DNA from: Lewinella sp. LCG006
Lineage (GTDB): Bacteria > Bacteroidota > Bacteroidia > Chitinophagales > Saprospiraceae
Direction: 5' to 3'
Assembly (NCBI RefSeq): GCF_040784935.1
Contig: NZ_CP160680.1
Span: 6,615,802-6,679,801, forward strand
DNA: 64,000 nt
Shown here piece by piece: positions 43,618-52,796 of the stretch (the stretch's first letter is position 1; the number at the start of each line of letters is the position of its first letter). Made by a program: the position numbers and the translations under genes. The notes beneath the pieces were generated by a model, which was not told the origin of the DNA, ran no database searches, and saw nothing but the letters and a program-made list of their open reading frames with translations.

Positions 43618-44559
43618 TTACTCTCGGTAAGCTAGATGAAACAAAGCATCTCCTTGACTGACGACAGGCGTATTGTTGTGCCCGATAATATAGGCATCGG
43701 CACGGGCGTGAATATACCTGGCTGGCTTCACTCCCTGAGGGTCACTAATAAAGCCTAAGGGTTCCCCTTTCGCTACCCAGCTTCCCGATGATTTCATCCA
43801 TTGAAACAAGCCACCTCGAGCTGCTCTCAACCAGCTGGTCTTGTTAAAAGAATGTCCTTCTTTGGGCAAGTATTCTCCTGAAATCATCTTGTAGTATTGC
43901 AAAATACGGCGGATTCCAGCCAAACCATGCTGGATACTCAGACCATCATAGCGCTGATTCTCCCCCCCTTCAAATACCAAAATCGGTACCTGATGTTTAT
44001 CAAGTGCCACTTTCCTCAGTGATTTTCTTAAAGTGCCGTAGGCAATACGCAAGGGTGCGCCAAAAATTTCGGCCAACTCGCTGGCCTTTTCATCCCCTAC
44101 CGTGTATCGAATTTGAGGGTAATTGTAATTACTTCTACCCCCCGTATGAAAATCAACGCCAAAATCAATTAATGGGAGAATATGTTTATGAATGGCAAAG
44201 GCTACACGAGAAGCTAATGATCCTGTTTTTGTTCCTGGAAACGAGCGATTTACATCCTTCCCGTCGGGTACTTCCCGGGAGAAATTAATAAAGCCATAAG
44301 TGTTAAGAATCGGAATAGCAATAACATTACCTGCCCTCAAGTTTTCAAATATTCCACTCTCAATGGCTTGCCGGATGATCTCCATCCCATTGATTTCATC
44401 GCCGTGAACACCCGCCAAAAACAATACCGTGGGACCAGGCTTTTTAGACCGAAAAACGTGTGCTGTAACGATGATCGTATTTCCACTCGGAAGCTGCCCT
44501 ACCGGTATTTTTATCAGTTGTTTTTTCCCCGGTGCTACCGTGGTTTCAAGAATTTTCAT
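43618..44559 (-). CDS. Succinylglutamate desuccinylase/aspartoacylase-family metallohydrolase
   Basis: 313 residues from ATG 44559 (MKILETTVAPGKKQLIK). Zinc ligands: His and Glu in FLAGVHGDEINGMEIIRQAI, and His in GVDFHTGGRSN. FEGGENQ holds the probable catalytic Glu. The C-terminal beta domain ends SQGDALFHLAYRE. The family cleaves N-acyl amino acids or trims gamma-glutamyl-type tails. It starts 5 nt after the RimK-like ligase stop, so the pair is co-translated, and it may reverse or edit the ligase's product (inference). Confidence 0.88.
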   Translation of the reverse strand: MKILETTVAPGKKQLIKIPVGQLPSGNTIIVTAHVFRSKKPGPTVLFLAGVHGDEINGMEIIRQAIESGIFENLRAGNVIAIPILNTYGFINFSREVPDGKDVNRSFPGTKTGSLASRVAFAIHKHILPLIDFGVDFHTGGRSNYNYPQIRYTVGDEKASELAEIFGAPLRIAYGTLRKSLRKVALDKHQVPILVFEGGENQRYDGLSIQHGLAGIRRILQYYKMISGEYLPKEGHSFNKTSWLRAARGGLFQWMKSSGSWVAKGEPLGFISDPQGVKPARYIHARADAYIIGHNNTPVVSQGDALFHLAYRE

Positions 44560-44564
44560 AAAAT

Positions 44565-45458
44565 TCAATCTTTCCTTTTATTCGCTTTTACCTTCTTTTC
44601 TACCAATCGGATGATGGCACCAGCAACATCTTTACCCGTAGTTCCTTCAATTCCTTCTAAGCCCGGACTAGCATTTACTTCCATCACCAATGGCCCCTGG
44701 GAAGAAGGTAGTAAGTCCACTCCTGCTACTTCAATATTCAACACCCTGACTACCTCTTTCACCAAATTTTCTTCTTCTGGTTTCAATTGAATGGCTATGG
44801 AGCTTGCTCCTCGGTGTAAATTAGAGCGAAACTCTCCGGGCTTGGCTTGCCTGCGCATACTGGCAATTATCTGTCCATCGACCACTAATACGCGCGTATC
44901 GGCCCCTCTTGCTTCCGCGATGTACTCCTGCATGAGCAGTCGGTTTTCATAGCGAAAAAATTCCGACATTATTCGTTGCAAGCTCCAAGCATTATGGGCT
45001 AGTTCTACCCCTTCGCCATGGGTACTTTCCAGCATTTTCACTACTACTGGAAATCCTCCTAATTTCTCGACAATCTCTTTCAGGTCTTCAGAAGGATTGA
45101 TCATAAAGGTTTTGGGAACAGGTATTTGATGTTGAACTAAAGTTTGAAAACTCCTTAATTTATCTCGCGCCAATTGAAGAGCCTCAGGGCTCGTTGGGCT
45201 GACAATCCCCATGAGTTCAAACTGATTGATGACTGCAGCTCCGAGGCCTGTAACACTGGCACCTATTCGAGGAATAACCGCATCAAGGAAATCAAGGGGC
45301 TTCGATTGATAAAAAATATTGGGTTCCGCTGCGTCTATCATCAAGCTGCACCGTGTGTGGTCAATCACGTGCATAGCATGCCCCCTTCGCTTGCCCGCTC
45401 TGTAGAGGCTGCGCGTAGAATAGAGTTCCGTGCTACGAGATAGAATTCCGATGTTCAT
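44565..45458 (-). CDS. RimK-family ATP-grasp ligase
   Basis: 297 residues from ATG 45458 (MNIGILSRSTELYSTRSLY). ATP-grasp elements: GGFPVVVKMLESTHGEGV (P-loop-like), LLMQEYIAEARGADTRVLVV, GVDLLPSSQGPLVMEVNASP (metal-binding Glu-Asn) and GLEGIEGTTG. Members add glutamates to the C-terminus of ribosomal protein S6 or ligate other glutamyl amides. No rpsF is here. The next gene, 5 nt away, encodes an AstE-like hydrolase, a pairing seen in RimK-type systems. Confidence 0.9.
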   Translation of the reverse strand: MNIGILSRSTELYSTRSLYRAGKRRGHAMHVIDHTRCSLMIDAAEPNIFYQSKPLDFLDAVIPRIGASVTGLGAAVINQFELMGIVSPTSPEALQLARDKLRSFQTLVQHQIPVPKTFMINPSEDLKEIVEKLGGFPVVVKMLESTHGEGVELAHNAWSLQRIMSEFFRYENRLLMQEYIAEARGADTRVLVVDGQIIASMRRQAKPGEFRSNLHRGASSIAIQLKPEEENLVKEVVRVLNIEVAGVDLLPSSQGPLVMEVNASPGLEGIEGTTGKDVAGAIIRLVEKKVKANKRKD

Positions 45459-45539
45459 ATTGGCGGGAAAGGTAAGTGTTTTTAATAAGCAAACCAATTA
45501 TGAAGATTCTTGTATCTTGACGATCCTAAACCTCACGGT

Positions 45540-45622
45540 ATTAGGTACCTAGTATAGGGTATAAGGATTTTTCAATCCCGAATTCGATATTATACCAAGT
45601 ACCATGCACCTCGTACCTTAAT
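45540..45622. repeat. Imperfect dyad of GGTAC/GGTATA words
   Basis: ATTAGGTAC and GGGTATAA on the left are mirrored by TTATACC and GTACCTTAAT on the right, with extra GTACC-like words between. It lies between the divergent rimK-like and UMF1 transporter genes. It resembles in style, not in sequence, the palindrome at 9588-9710. Confidence 0.5.
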
Positions 45623-45703
45623 AAAGAGAGGTTTGATATACTACAATTCACTAATGATGAGGCACTTATTTAAAAAACACCTCACATTAAACCACCCATC
45701 TAA

Positions 45704-47035
45704 ATGGATATACTGGATACGCCGGACGCGGCACCTGCAATCAAAAACAATCCCAGAACCATCAATGGTTGGGCGATGTTTGACTGGGCCAACTCTGCTT
45801 TTGCCCTCGTTATTACCGTTGCCATTTTCCCTCCTTACTTTTTGAGTGTCACCAACGATGTCATCCTTATTGGCTCCTTAGAGGTTTCCAACAGCAGTCT
45901 GTTTGCCTTTGCTATTTCGGCAGCCTATATTCTAATTGCCCTGGTTTCTCCCTGGCTATCAGGCATTGCTGATGCGGGAGGACGGAAAATGTGGTTTTTG
46001 AAGTTTTTTACCACCTTCGGCGCGGTTGGCTGTCTATCTCTCCTGTGGTTCAATGGTATGTCCACCTTGTGGGTAGGAACCATTGGCTTTATCATGGCCA
46101 TGATAGGCTTTGCAGGTGGCCTGGTTTTTTACAACAGCTACTTACCTGATATCGCTACGGAGGACATGTATGATCGGGTGAGTGCCCGTGGATTTGCCTT
46201 CGGTTACGTCGGCAGTGTATTGCTGCTGATCATCAACCTGATTATGATTCTCAAGCCACAATTCTTTGGCCTTCCGGCCGAAGACACCCTGCCCGCGAGA
46301 ATCTCTTTCGCGATGGTAGGACTATGGTGGATTGGGTTTTCACAGATTCCTTTTCGCAGATTGCCTAAGGATCAGCGGCGCGGAAGCGACAAGATCAGCA
46401 CCATGGCCAAACAAGGCTACCAGGAAATAAAAAAAGTGTGGAAAGACCTTAAGCACCAACAAGAAGTAAAGCGCTTTCTCTACAGCTTTTTTTGCTACAG
46501 TATGGGCGTTCAAACCATCTTGTACCTAGCTTCGGTTTTTGCTGAAAAAGAACTTGCTTTCGCCGCTGAAGAGCTGATTTATGTGGTATTGATTCTACAG
46601 ATTGTCGCTATTGGCGGTGCTTATCTTTTTGCGCTGATTTCTGAATTTCGAGGTAATGTTTTTAGCCTCGCGAGTATGCTAATCATCTGGATTGCCATCT
46701 GTCTTTCTGCTTATTTCGTTGAGGGGAAAGCAGAATTTTACTATATAGCCGGAGCGGTAGGTTTGGTCATGGGTGGAATTCAGTCGCTCTCCCGCTCTAC
46801 CTATTCCAAGTTGCTCCCAGAAAACACAGAAGACACTACCTCCTATTTTAGCTTTTATGATGTTTTAGAAAAAGTAGCCATCGTTTCAGGCACCTTTATC
46901 TTTGGTTTGGCCGAACTGATTACGGGCAATATCCGCAACAGCATTTTAGTGCTGGGGGTCTTTTTTCTGCTCAGCCTTGTGCTGCTGCTACGCCTGAAGG
47001 TTCGCCGTCCGAAACGTAGGGTGGCTAAGGTTTAA
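45704..47035 (+). CDS. UMF1-family MFS transporter
   Basis: 443 residues, about 12 membrane segments. Family signatures: INGWAMFDWANSAFALVITV at the start, GGLVFYNSYLPDIATEDMYD with the following RVSARGFAFGYVGS, and MGGIQSLSRSTYSKLLPENT. UMF1/Atg22-like proteins are secondary transporters; the bacterial substrates are not established. The C-terminus is very basic (RLKVRRPKRRVAKV). It is followed directly by the REP-like element. Confidence 0.9.
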   Translation: MDILDTPDAAPAIKNNPRTINGWAMFDWANSAFALVITVAIFPPYFLSVTNDVILIGSLEVSNSSLFAFAISAAYILIALVSPWLSGIADAGGRKMWFLKFFTTFGAVGCLSLLWFNGMSTLWVGTIGFIMAMIGFAGGLVFYNSYLPDIATEDMYDRVSARGFAFGYVGSVLLLIINLIMILKPQFFGLPAEDTLPARISFAMVGLWWIGFSQIPFRRLPKDQRRGSDKISTMAKQGYQEIKKVWKDLKHQQEVKRFLYSFFCYSMGVQTILYLASVFAEKELAFAAEELIYVVLILQIVAIGGAYLFALISEFRGNVFSLASMLIIWIAICLSAYFVEGKAEFYYIAGAVGLVMGGIQSLSRSTYSKLLPENTEDTTSYFSFYDVLEKVAIVSGTFIFGLAELITGNIRNSILVLGVFFLLSLVLLLRLKVRRPKRRVAKV

Positions 47036-47220
47036 TTCTGGGGCAATGCCTTTTCCCGTCCCGACTTTTCTAGTAGGAACGGGAAAAGGCACCGGGTTAT
47101 CTGTCGCGCTGCTCCGTGCTCCGTAGTCGGGTATAAAACCCGACGATACGGAGGACGGAGCAGAGCAGCTGCCCATCCCTCGTCCTTGCCCGATCTTCCA
47201 TCGGTATCCGGTCCCCGTGC
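47036..47220. repeat. REP-like intergenic repeat, copy 2 (two hairpins)
   Basis: Hairpin 1: TGCCTTTTCCCGT (47047-47059) with a perfect complement at 47079-47091, carrying TTTTCTAGT in its loop. Hairpin 2: about 20 bp with small bulges (47111-47132 with 47138-47161). It ends with CATCCCTCGTCCTTGCC. It lies between convergent genes and shares its sequence blocks with 35565-35643. It looks like a bacterial interspersed palindromic element rather than a terminator, since no T run follows. Confidence 0.75.
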
Positions 47221-47245
47221 TCCGGCCTAAAAGCCTGCGCACTAA

Positions 47246-48688
47246 TTAAAACCGATAGCGCAAACCGAGCTGCCCACCCAAGAGCTGATAACGTTCAACA
47301 AAAGGAGACGCATCACTGGAAAAGTCCTGTAAATTATAACGTACACTACCTCCTGCCAGGATGTCAATCTTTGACGTAATAGGGTACGCTAGCTGTAAGC
47401 CGCCTTGTAAACTTACCCCCAAGCCGGTTCGGTACCAATCTGTCGTCGACAAATCCTGAAAATTACTTTCCATGTCCTGGTTAAAGACCGTACCTTCCCA
47501 GCTGCGATCAAGCTGTAGCCGCACACCGGCTTCCGCCAGTAAAGTCAAACGTCCTAACTCAAAATTGTAACCCGCCAAAATTGGCAGTTCCCACTGTCGA
47601 ATACTATTGTAGGTTTGCTTAAGTCGGGTAGTCGTTTCGTAATAAGCAATCTGCCCCATAATCGAATCTACCGAATTGTCTGCATTGTAAATCAACACCT
47701 GTAACCCCTCTACTGAGTCCACGGTCTGGGTAGTTACTGTATTTCCAAAAAGGGTGTTAATTTGAGTGTAGCCCAAACCTCCTCTGACTTGCCAGCCACG
47801 CTGACTACGATAGCCAAAACTGAGATCAGCACTTACACCTTCCAGCAATTCCTCGGAATTCGTTCTATCACTCGCCCAATCCCCGGCCAGCGAATCCTTG
47901 CTTTCAAGTTCGCGCTGAAGGCCAAAGTAGGCGACATCAATTTGAGCAAAAAACGGGCTATTCTTACTCCGGCGGTAAGCTGATGTGGCTGGTATAGCCA
48001 TTATCAATTCATTGTTCTTGCCAACATGCTCCACACCAAAGACCAACGTCTTGATGGCTGGTGTTAGCGCAAATGACCTCTCCTTACGGGTGTCCGTCTC
48101 CAATAGAGGGTTTTCGATAGGTGACCATACCATTGCAGCTTCCTCCGATTGCTCAGAAGAATTCACGATTGTCTTATCTTCTATAGACAAATCTGCTACG
48201 GCTTGGTCAATTTCCACCTCTTTAGGTTCCCCATGACGGGTAGACAACTTATCAGCCACCGTAATACCGTCGGTAGTTATTTCTTTTTCTTCAGCAGCCT
48301 TAGTCATGTAAGTCGCTGGGGAGAATTGTTTTGTATTTTCCGTTTCTACTGAGCTATTTATCGGATCCGAAATAGTAGGCTGCTGACTTTGAATAGCTGC
48401 AACTTCTTCCCCGCTTTCCAATGTGGAAAGTACGGTGTCTGTTTCGGTAGAGAGCAACGTATGATCAACCATAGCAGGAGCATCTTCCACTACTTGATCT
48501 TGCTCCTTCATAGCAGACCAAGTCCAAAGACCTCCAGCAACTGCTATCACTCCAGCCAGTAACAATAACCACAGCCATGGCTTACGCTTCTTGGGAGGCT
48601 TGACAGCCTGCCAAAGCGCCTCCGCATCTACGCTAGATTCGTATCGCCCCAGCGTTTCTCCAATGTGCTTATCCAACTCGTTTGACAT
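47246..48688 (-). CDS. Anti-sigma-like membrane protein with C-terminal beta-barrel
   Basis: 480 residues. A short cytoplasmic part (1-35, MSNELDKHIGETLGRYESSV) is followed by one transmembrane helix (about 37-57, PWLWLLLLAGVIAVAGGLW). Then comes a long acidic/Ser/Thr-rich region (about 60-225). The C-terminal 240 residues alternate like an outer-membrane barrel and end in Tyr-Arg-Phe (GGQLGLRYRF). Its start overlaps the ECF sigma gene by 20 nt, so the N-terminus is probably the anti-sigma part. The fusion of an inner-membrane anchor with a barrel-like domain is odd. Confidence 0.8.
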   Translation of the reverse strand: MSNELDKHIGETLGRYESSVDAEALWQAVKPPKKRKPWLWLLLLAGVIAVAGGLWTWSAMKEQDQVVEDAPAMVDHTLLSTETDTVLSTLESGEEVAAIQSQQPTISDPINSSVETENTKQFSPATYMTKAAEEKEITTDGITVADKLSTRHGEPKEVEIDQAVADLSIEDKTIVNSSEQSEEAAMVWSPIENPLLETDTRKERSFALTPAIKTLVFGVEHVGKNNELIMAIPATSAYRRSKNSPFFAQIDVAYFGLQRELESKDSLAGDWASDRTNSEELLEGVSADLSFGYRSQRGWQVRGGLGYTQINTLFGNTVTTQTVDSVEGLQVLIYNADNSVDSIMGQIAYYETTTRLKQTYNSIRQWELPILAGYNFELGRLTLLAEAGVRLQLDRSWEGTVFNQDMESNFQDLSTTDWYRTGLGVSLQGGLQLAYPITSKIDILAGGSVRYNLQDFSSDASPFVERYQLLGGQLGLRYRF

Positions 48689-49220
48689 AAGTCTCCTTTT
48701 CTTGTTGTAAAATCATGGCCTGCAATTTTTGCCGCGCACGTACCAACTGTGAGCGAGATGTACCGGGAGCAATTCCAAGTATATCTGCAATTTCATCGTG
48801 TGCGTAACCTTCTACAACGTATAAATTAAAAACATCCCGAAAACCATCGGGCAACTGCTGTATCAAAGCGATCAGTTCTTCCGCACCTAATTGCTGAATC
48901 ACATTGGGAGCAACCAAAGGATGTGTGATCTCTTCCAAACCGGCTTGCTCTCGCTGATAAGCAGCTTTGTCTTTGGATTGCAAGGCGATGTTGATGACTA
49001 TCCTGCGCAACCACGCCGCGAAAGAACCCGTTTCCTGGTACCTTTCAATCGCCCGAAAAATGCGAATAAACGCTTCTTGCAGTACATCTTTAGCAGCATG
49101 ATCATCACGGCAGTAGCGTCGCGCTACGGTCATCATCATGGGCGAGTAGCGAAGCACCAGTGCTTTCTGGTACTTCGCTTTTCCTCGTTGACACCCGCGA
49201 ATGATTTCGCTTTCCGTCAT
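48669..49220 (-). CDS. ECF-type RNA polymerase sigma factor
   Basis: 183 residues. Region 2 (about 20-85): RRYCRDDHAAKDVLQEAFIR and the following GSFAAWLRRIVINIAL. Region 4 (about 110-165): LIQQLPDGFRDVFNLYVVEG and YAHDEIADILGIAPGTSRSQ with the HTH. There is no C-terminal extension. It overlaps by 20 nt the gene for a membrane protein that presumably holds it inactive, and follows the CILP-like lipoprotein gene by 69 nt. The regulon is unknown; autoregulation is likely (family knowledge). Confidence 0.92.
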   Translation of the reverse strand: MTESEIIRGCQRGKAKYQKALVLRYSPMMMTVARRYCRDDHAAKDVLQEAFIRIFRAIERYQETGSFAAWLRRIVINIALQSKDKAAYQREQAGLEEITHPLVAPNVIQQLGAEELIALIQQLPDGFRDVFNLYVVEGYAHDEIADILGIAPGTSRSQLVRARQKLQAMILQQEKETYVKRVG

Positions 49221-49289
49221 AAATTATTAGATGCGTTTTATCTCTTTAAGCTAAAAGATATTCTCTTCGCTTATCTATTCATCAGCTCA

Positions 49290-51110
49290 CTAGTCAGGAA
49301 TTCGCACTCGGAACGTTCCACTCACTGGCACATCAATTAATTGCTGCGTCTGTTGTTGTGTACCTTCATAGCCATTTGAAGTTCCTGAATAATTACCTTC
49401 CAAGAACCCTCCTGGGCCTTCGTTATTGGTAATATTCACCGTTACACTACCACAAGGAGGGTAACAGTACAAGAACATACCACCACCAATGGGGCTCTCA
49501 TATTGATTATAGTTGTATCCCACATCTATGCCAGTGTAAGATCCAACTCCAAGTTCGTTCAGGTACAAAGTAATCTGATGCTGGCTATTATTTGTGTCAA
49601 AACCACGGCCACTAATGACACTGTAAGTTTCGAAGATAATGCTATCGGGAGAAAGCTCAATCGTATCAATCGATAAAGTAAGATCAACAAAATCAAGTAA
49701 TGTACCATTGGCATCACTGCTCAGGAAACTCTCTAAAACTACACCACAAGCCGCAATCGTACCAATATCAAGGTCATCCGTTAAGGTGTAGCTAGCAGGT
49801 TCTGAAGACTCAAGGTTATCAAAATCGTAAACCACAATATTTAACTCGGTACTCGTACAACCTAGGTAAGTATACTCAAAGAAACCATTCTCATCAGCTA
49901 TTACTACTTCTGAATAATACCAGATGTTGTGATTAAGCATGACGATAGCTCCGTCAACACCATCACCATTACAATCAACCACCTGGCCGCTAATAGTAGC
50001 ATCAGAAGGACTTTGTAAGGTTAAGCACTCCGACAAGTCAGTGTCAGCAGTAAATGGTCCTACAGAAACTACCTGGCCTCCTCCACATGGATTACTGAAG
50101 TAAAAATTCAAGACTTCGCCAGCAGGCACTGGGCCGTAAAAATGACCAGCATCATCCGTTCTTCCCCAAATAATCGAACCCTGACCTTCTACGGCAACCG
50201 TAAAGGATTCAAATGAAGCAGATGATCCGTCCTCGAATTGGACACAACCAGTGATGTCAATGGTCTCTGTACCATAAGGGAAATCAACATTCCAGAAAGT
50301 AAAGTGGCTTACTTCACCATAGTAGAAGTCACCATCCATAATGGCTTTACCATCTTCAATCCAAACGCCATCGGTTTCATCAAAATACCAGAGCGGAATT
50401 TCTGTTGGAGCAATAGAGCGAAGTTCCGCAGGGATAGGATAGCTCAACATTGCCTTACGGCCAGGAGCTATTTGTAGTTTATTACCAGACTGGTCGTACA
50501 GTTCTACGGCCAACATCCCCATGGAAGTCATGGTCACCTCCTGTCCAGCTTCATTTACACCAAACAAACCACCAGGCATAAAGTCGCCAAGGTTTTCATC
50601 TGTTGGATCAAGCCACTGAGCATAGACTTCGACCTGGCCTGTTACGACCTGACCTTGTGGGTTAACCACACTGTTGGCAGGCAGCTCTATTCGAGCATCC
50701 TGAACCTCAATAGTGCCTCCCTGGCTGCCCGTTACGGTTCCTGCTAAAGTTTTGGGAAGCAATTGAATCCGATTGGTATTACGAGAACCATTGGCGGGAT
50801 AAAAGCGATCAGAACCCAGAAAATAGCCCGCTTTTGTAACGGTAACATAGGCCCCCTTGGCATTCATCTGTACGCTGCGGAATTGGTAGAGACCTTCAGC
50901 ATTGGTAACAGCAACTTGGCTCCCCAAGCGCACCATAGCATTATCGATCCCGACGCCATTCAAATCAACAACTTGTCCGGCAAGATCTGCCGTGACAATT
51001 ACGATAGGTGGCTGGTATTCCGTACCGGTAGTAGTAATGATGTCAGTGTCTTTTCGACAGCTAAATGTAATCAGTGGCAGAGCCAATAAAAGGAAAATCC
51101 AATTTTTCAT
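49290..51110 (-). CDS. Lipoprotein with carboxypeptidase-like repeat domains
   Basis: 606 residues. The lipobox LPLITFSC gives a lipidated Cys near 18. A carboxypeptidase regulatory-like beta-sandwich (about 40-120: AGQVVDLNGVGIDNAMVRLG) comes first. A central region resembles extracellular ZU5/CILP-type domains (GTIEVQDARIELPANSVV, IPLWYFDETDGVWIEDGKA). A second regulatory-like domain is near 370-450 (ISGQVVDCNGDGVDGAIVML), and the C-terminal 140 residues are unrecognised. It is a probable surface or periplasmic adhesin or structural protein. It lies upstream of the ECF sigma gene on the same strand. Confidence 0.8.
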   Translation of the reverse strand: MKNWIFLLLALPLITFSCRKDTDIITTTGTEYQPPIVIVTADLAGQVVDLNGVGIDNAMVRLGSQVAVTNAEGLYQFRSVQMNAKGAYVTVTKAGYFLGSDRFYPANGSRNTNRIQLLPKTLAGTVTGSQGGTIEVQDARIELPANSVVNPQGQVVTGQVEVYAQWLDPTDENLGDFMPGGLFGVNEAGQEVTMTSMGMLAVELYDQSGNKLQIAPGRKAMLSYPIPAELRSIAPTEIPLWYFDETDGVWIEDGKAIMDGDFYYGEVSHFTFWNVDFPYGTETIDITGCVQFEDGSSASFESFTVAVEGQGSIIWGRTDDAGHFYGPVPAGEVLNFYFSNPCGGGQVVSVGPFTADTDLSECLTLQSPSDATISGQVVDCNGDGVDGAIVMLNHNIWYYSEVVIADENGFFEYTYLGCTSTELNIVVYDFDNLESSEPASYTLTDDLDIGTIAACGVVLESFLSSDANGTLLDFVDLTLSIDTIELSPDSIIFETYSVISGRGFDTNNSQHQITLYLNELGVGSYTGIDVGYNYNQYESPIGGGMFLYCYPPCGSVTVNITNNEGPGGFLEGNYSGTSNGYEGTQQQTQQLIDVPVSGTFRVRIPD

Positions 51111-51241
51111 TTTCTATTCTTTTGCTTTCCGATGTTTTTCGGTAGGCGGTGATAAGTTTTGCGTTGACAACGTTTTCACCCTTAGAATAGGACAAGTACA
51201 ACTTCTGCTGCACGGAGAGTTGGATTTTTTTATTTTTTATT

Positions 51242-52264
51242 TCATAAGCTTAAAAGAAAGGCCATGGTATCCACGCCGTCGGCATAATCACTGAGCCCTG
51301 GTTGTTGGGCCGTTCCTGGTGGATAGACTGCTAAGCCATCCAGCGGCAGCTGACTCACCACCAGCTGAATCTCCTCTTCCCTCAGTAATAGTTCCGTCGT
51401 CACTGCTTCTAATCCTGTATAGTATTCATAATGTAGCGTTGCTATGGGAGATTGTAGTGAAGTGTTCTCCGTTATAAGAATACAGCCATTGGCTTCATAG
51501 CTCACCTTATTGAGCACATACAGTGCATAATTGTAATCGAAATTATTCTTGTACTTGGTGTGATTAATCAATAAATGCCGGTATTCGTGTAGTGCTTCTA
51601 ATAGTGGCTTAAAATCATAGCCCTCTGGCACGTACAGTTTCGAGACATTGCGGCAACCCAAGCCAAAATAATCAAAAATATCATGCCCCAATACCAACAA
51701 TTCCTCTACAGACTCTTCGCCTGAAAGTACTGCTACTGCATTTCTGTTGCGTCGAATGATGTGAGGGTATTTAGCAAAATATGCTTTAAAATAGCGAGCC
51801 GAATTGTTGCTCCCCGTAGCGATAACCGCTTCAAAGTCTTGTAGTTTATTTACTACATCAAAATAACCGGTGGTACGCTCATCAATAATTTTCAATGCCC
51901 GCAAAATTGCAGGCAACAGATAAGGGTCTTTATCAGACATTTTCACCTGTACTCGGTGCCCACTCATAAAAACGGTGAGCAGATCATGAAAACCGACCAA
52001 AGGCAAATTGCCGGCCATCACCAAGCCTACTTGCTTCGAAACGGTGGTTTCAGGTACATCGTACTTCGCCAACCAAGCAGTCAGTTTTTCTGGCGATAGC
52101 ATCTGGGTGGCAATCGCCTCAATGGCTTGTTGCTGGTTGGCTTCCGTAAACCAGCCATTATGAATGGCAGAACGTTTTATACTGGCTTGCAAAAAATCAT
52201 CTTCGCCACTACTTAGCCATTCTCCCAAACGTAACAGTGCGTTAAATCTTTCCTCTTTATTCAT
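51242..52264 (-). CDS. LuxC-like acyl-CoA reductase
   Basis: 340 residues from ATG 52264 (MNKEERFNALLRLGEWLSSG). It matches the LuxC/acyl-CoA reductase family: GLVMAGNLPLVGFHDLLTVF, VIATGSNNSARYFKAYFAKY, NRNAVAVLSGEESVEELLV and the catalytic Cys in YFGLGCRNVSKLYVPEG. The family reduces acyl-CoA or acyl groups to aldehydes with NAD(P)H. No LuxD/E genes are present. Its start overlaps the DUF1415 gene by 8 nt; this arrangement occurs in other Bacteroidota but its physiological role is unclear. Confidence 0.88.
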   Translation of the reverse strand: MNKEERFNALLRLGEWLSSGEDDFLQASIKRSAIHNGWFTEANQQQAIEAIATQMLSPEKLTAWLAKYDVPETTVSKQVGLVMAGNLPLVGFHDLLTVFMSGHRVQVKMSDKDPYLLPAILRALKIIDERTTGYFDVVNKLQDFEAVIATGSNNSARYFKAYFAKYPHIIRRNRNAVAVLSGEESVEELLVLGHDIFDYFGLGCRNVSKLYVPEGYDFKPLLEALHEYRHLLINHTKYKNNFDYNYALYVLNKVSYEANGCILITENTSLQSPIATLHYEYYTGLEAVTTELLLREEEIQLVVSQLPLDGLAVYPPGTAQQPGLSDYADGVDTMAFLLSL

Positions 52265-52796
52265 GGTGCCCAATGCGTAAATGCGCTAATGCTTTTTTGC
52301 TTAATGTCCTGAGATAAGCTGCGTTACGCTCAGGGATTTCGTCAACTTCAGGAAACTGCGCTACCGCCTCTTCTACACTCTCTTCCCGCAACAAATGAAG
52401 CAGCGGAAAAGGAGAACGGTTGGTATAATTAGCCAGATCCTCCTGATCGCTATCGCCAAAATAAAAGTCGGGGTGGAATCCTACCAACTGGACCAGGCCT
52501 TCTGTCTTACTATCCACCAAAATGTCCTGGGTCCATTCCCAATAAGCCCAGAAATCATCAAACTCTGGAAATAAATTTGGGAAGACCAGCAGTGTTGTTT
52601 CCAGTTTTTGTCGATCCTCCGTCACCAGATCACTCAGCTCTTCCAGAAGTGCCCTCGTCAGTACTTCTTCTTCAGCAGCATCAACCACTCTGATCCTGAT
52701 TCGTTCCTGCATAAATGGCCGCTTGGCAAAAGGGCAAATATTGTGACCGATCACAAAATGGGCAAGCCACGAATGGACAACTTCAGCTGGACTCAT
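52257..52796 (-). CDS. DUF1415 protein
   Basis: 179 residues. Family features: WLAHFVIGHNICPFAKRPFM near the N-terminus with a conserved Cys, VQLVGFHPDFYFGD, and ANYTNRSPFPLLHLLREESV. The function is unknown. It overlaps the RluD-like gene by 4 nt (ATGA) and the LuxC-like gene by 8 nt, so the three are translationally coupled. Confidence 0.9.
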   Translation of the reverse strand: MSPAEVVHSWLAHFVIGHNICPFAKRPFMQERIRIRVVDAAEEEVLTRALLEELSDLVTEDRQKLETTLLVFPNLFPEFDDFWAYWEWTQDILVDSKTEGLVQLVGFHPDFYFGDSDQEDLANYTNRSPFPLLHLLREESVEEAVAQFPEVDEIPERNAAYLRTLSKKALAHLRIGHHE

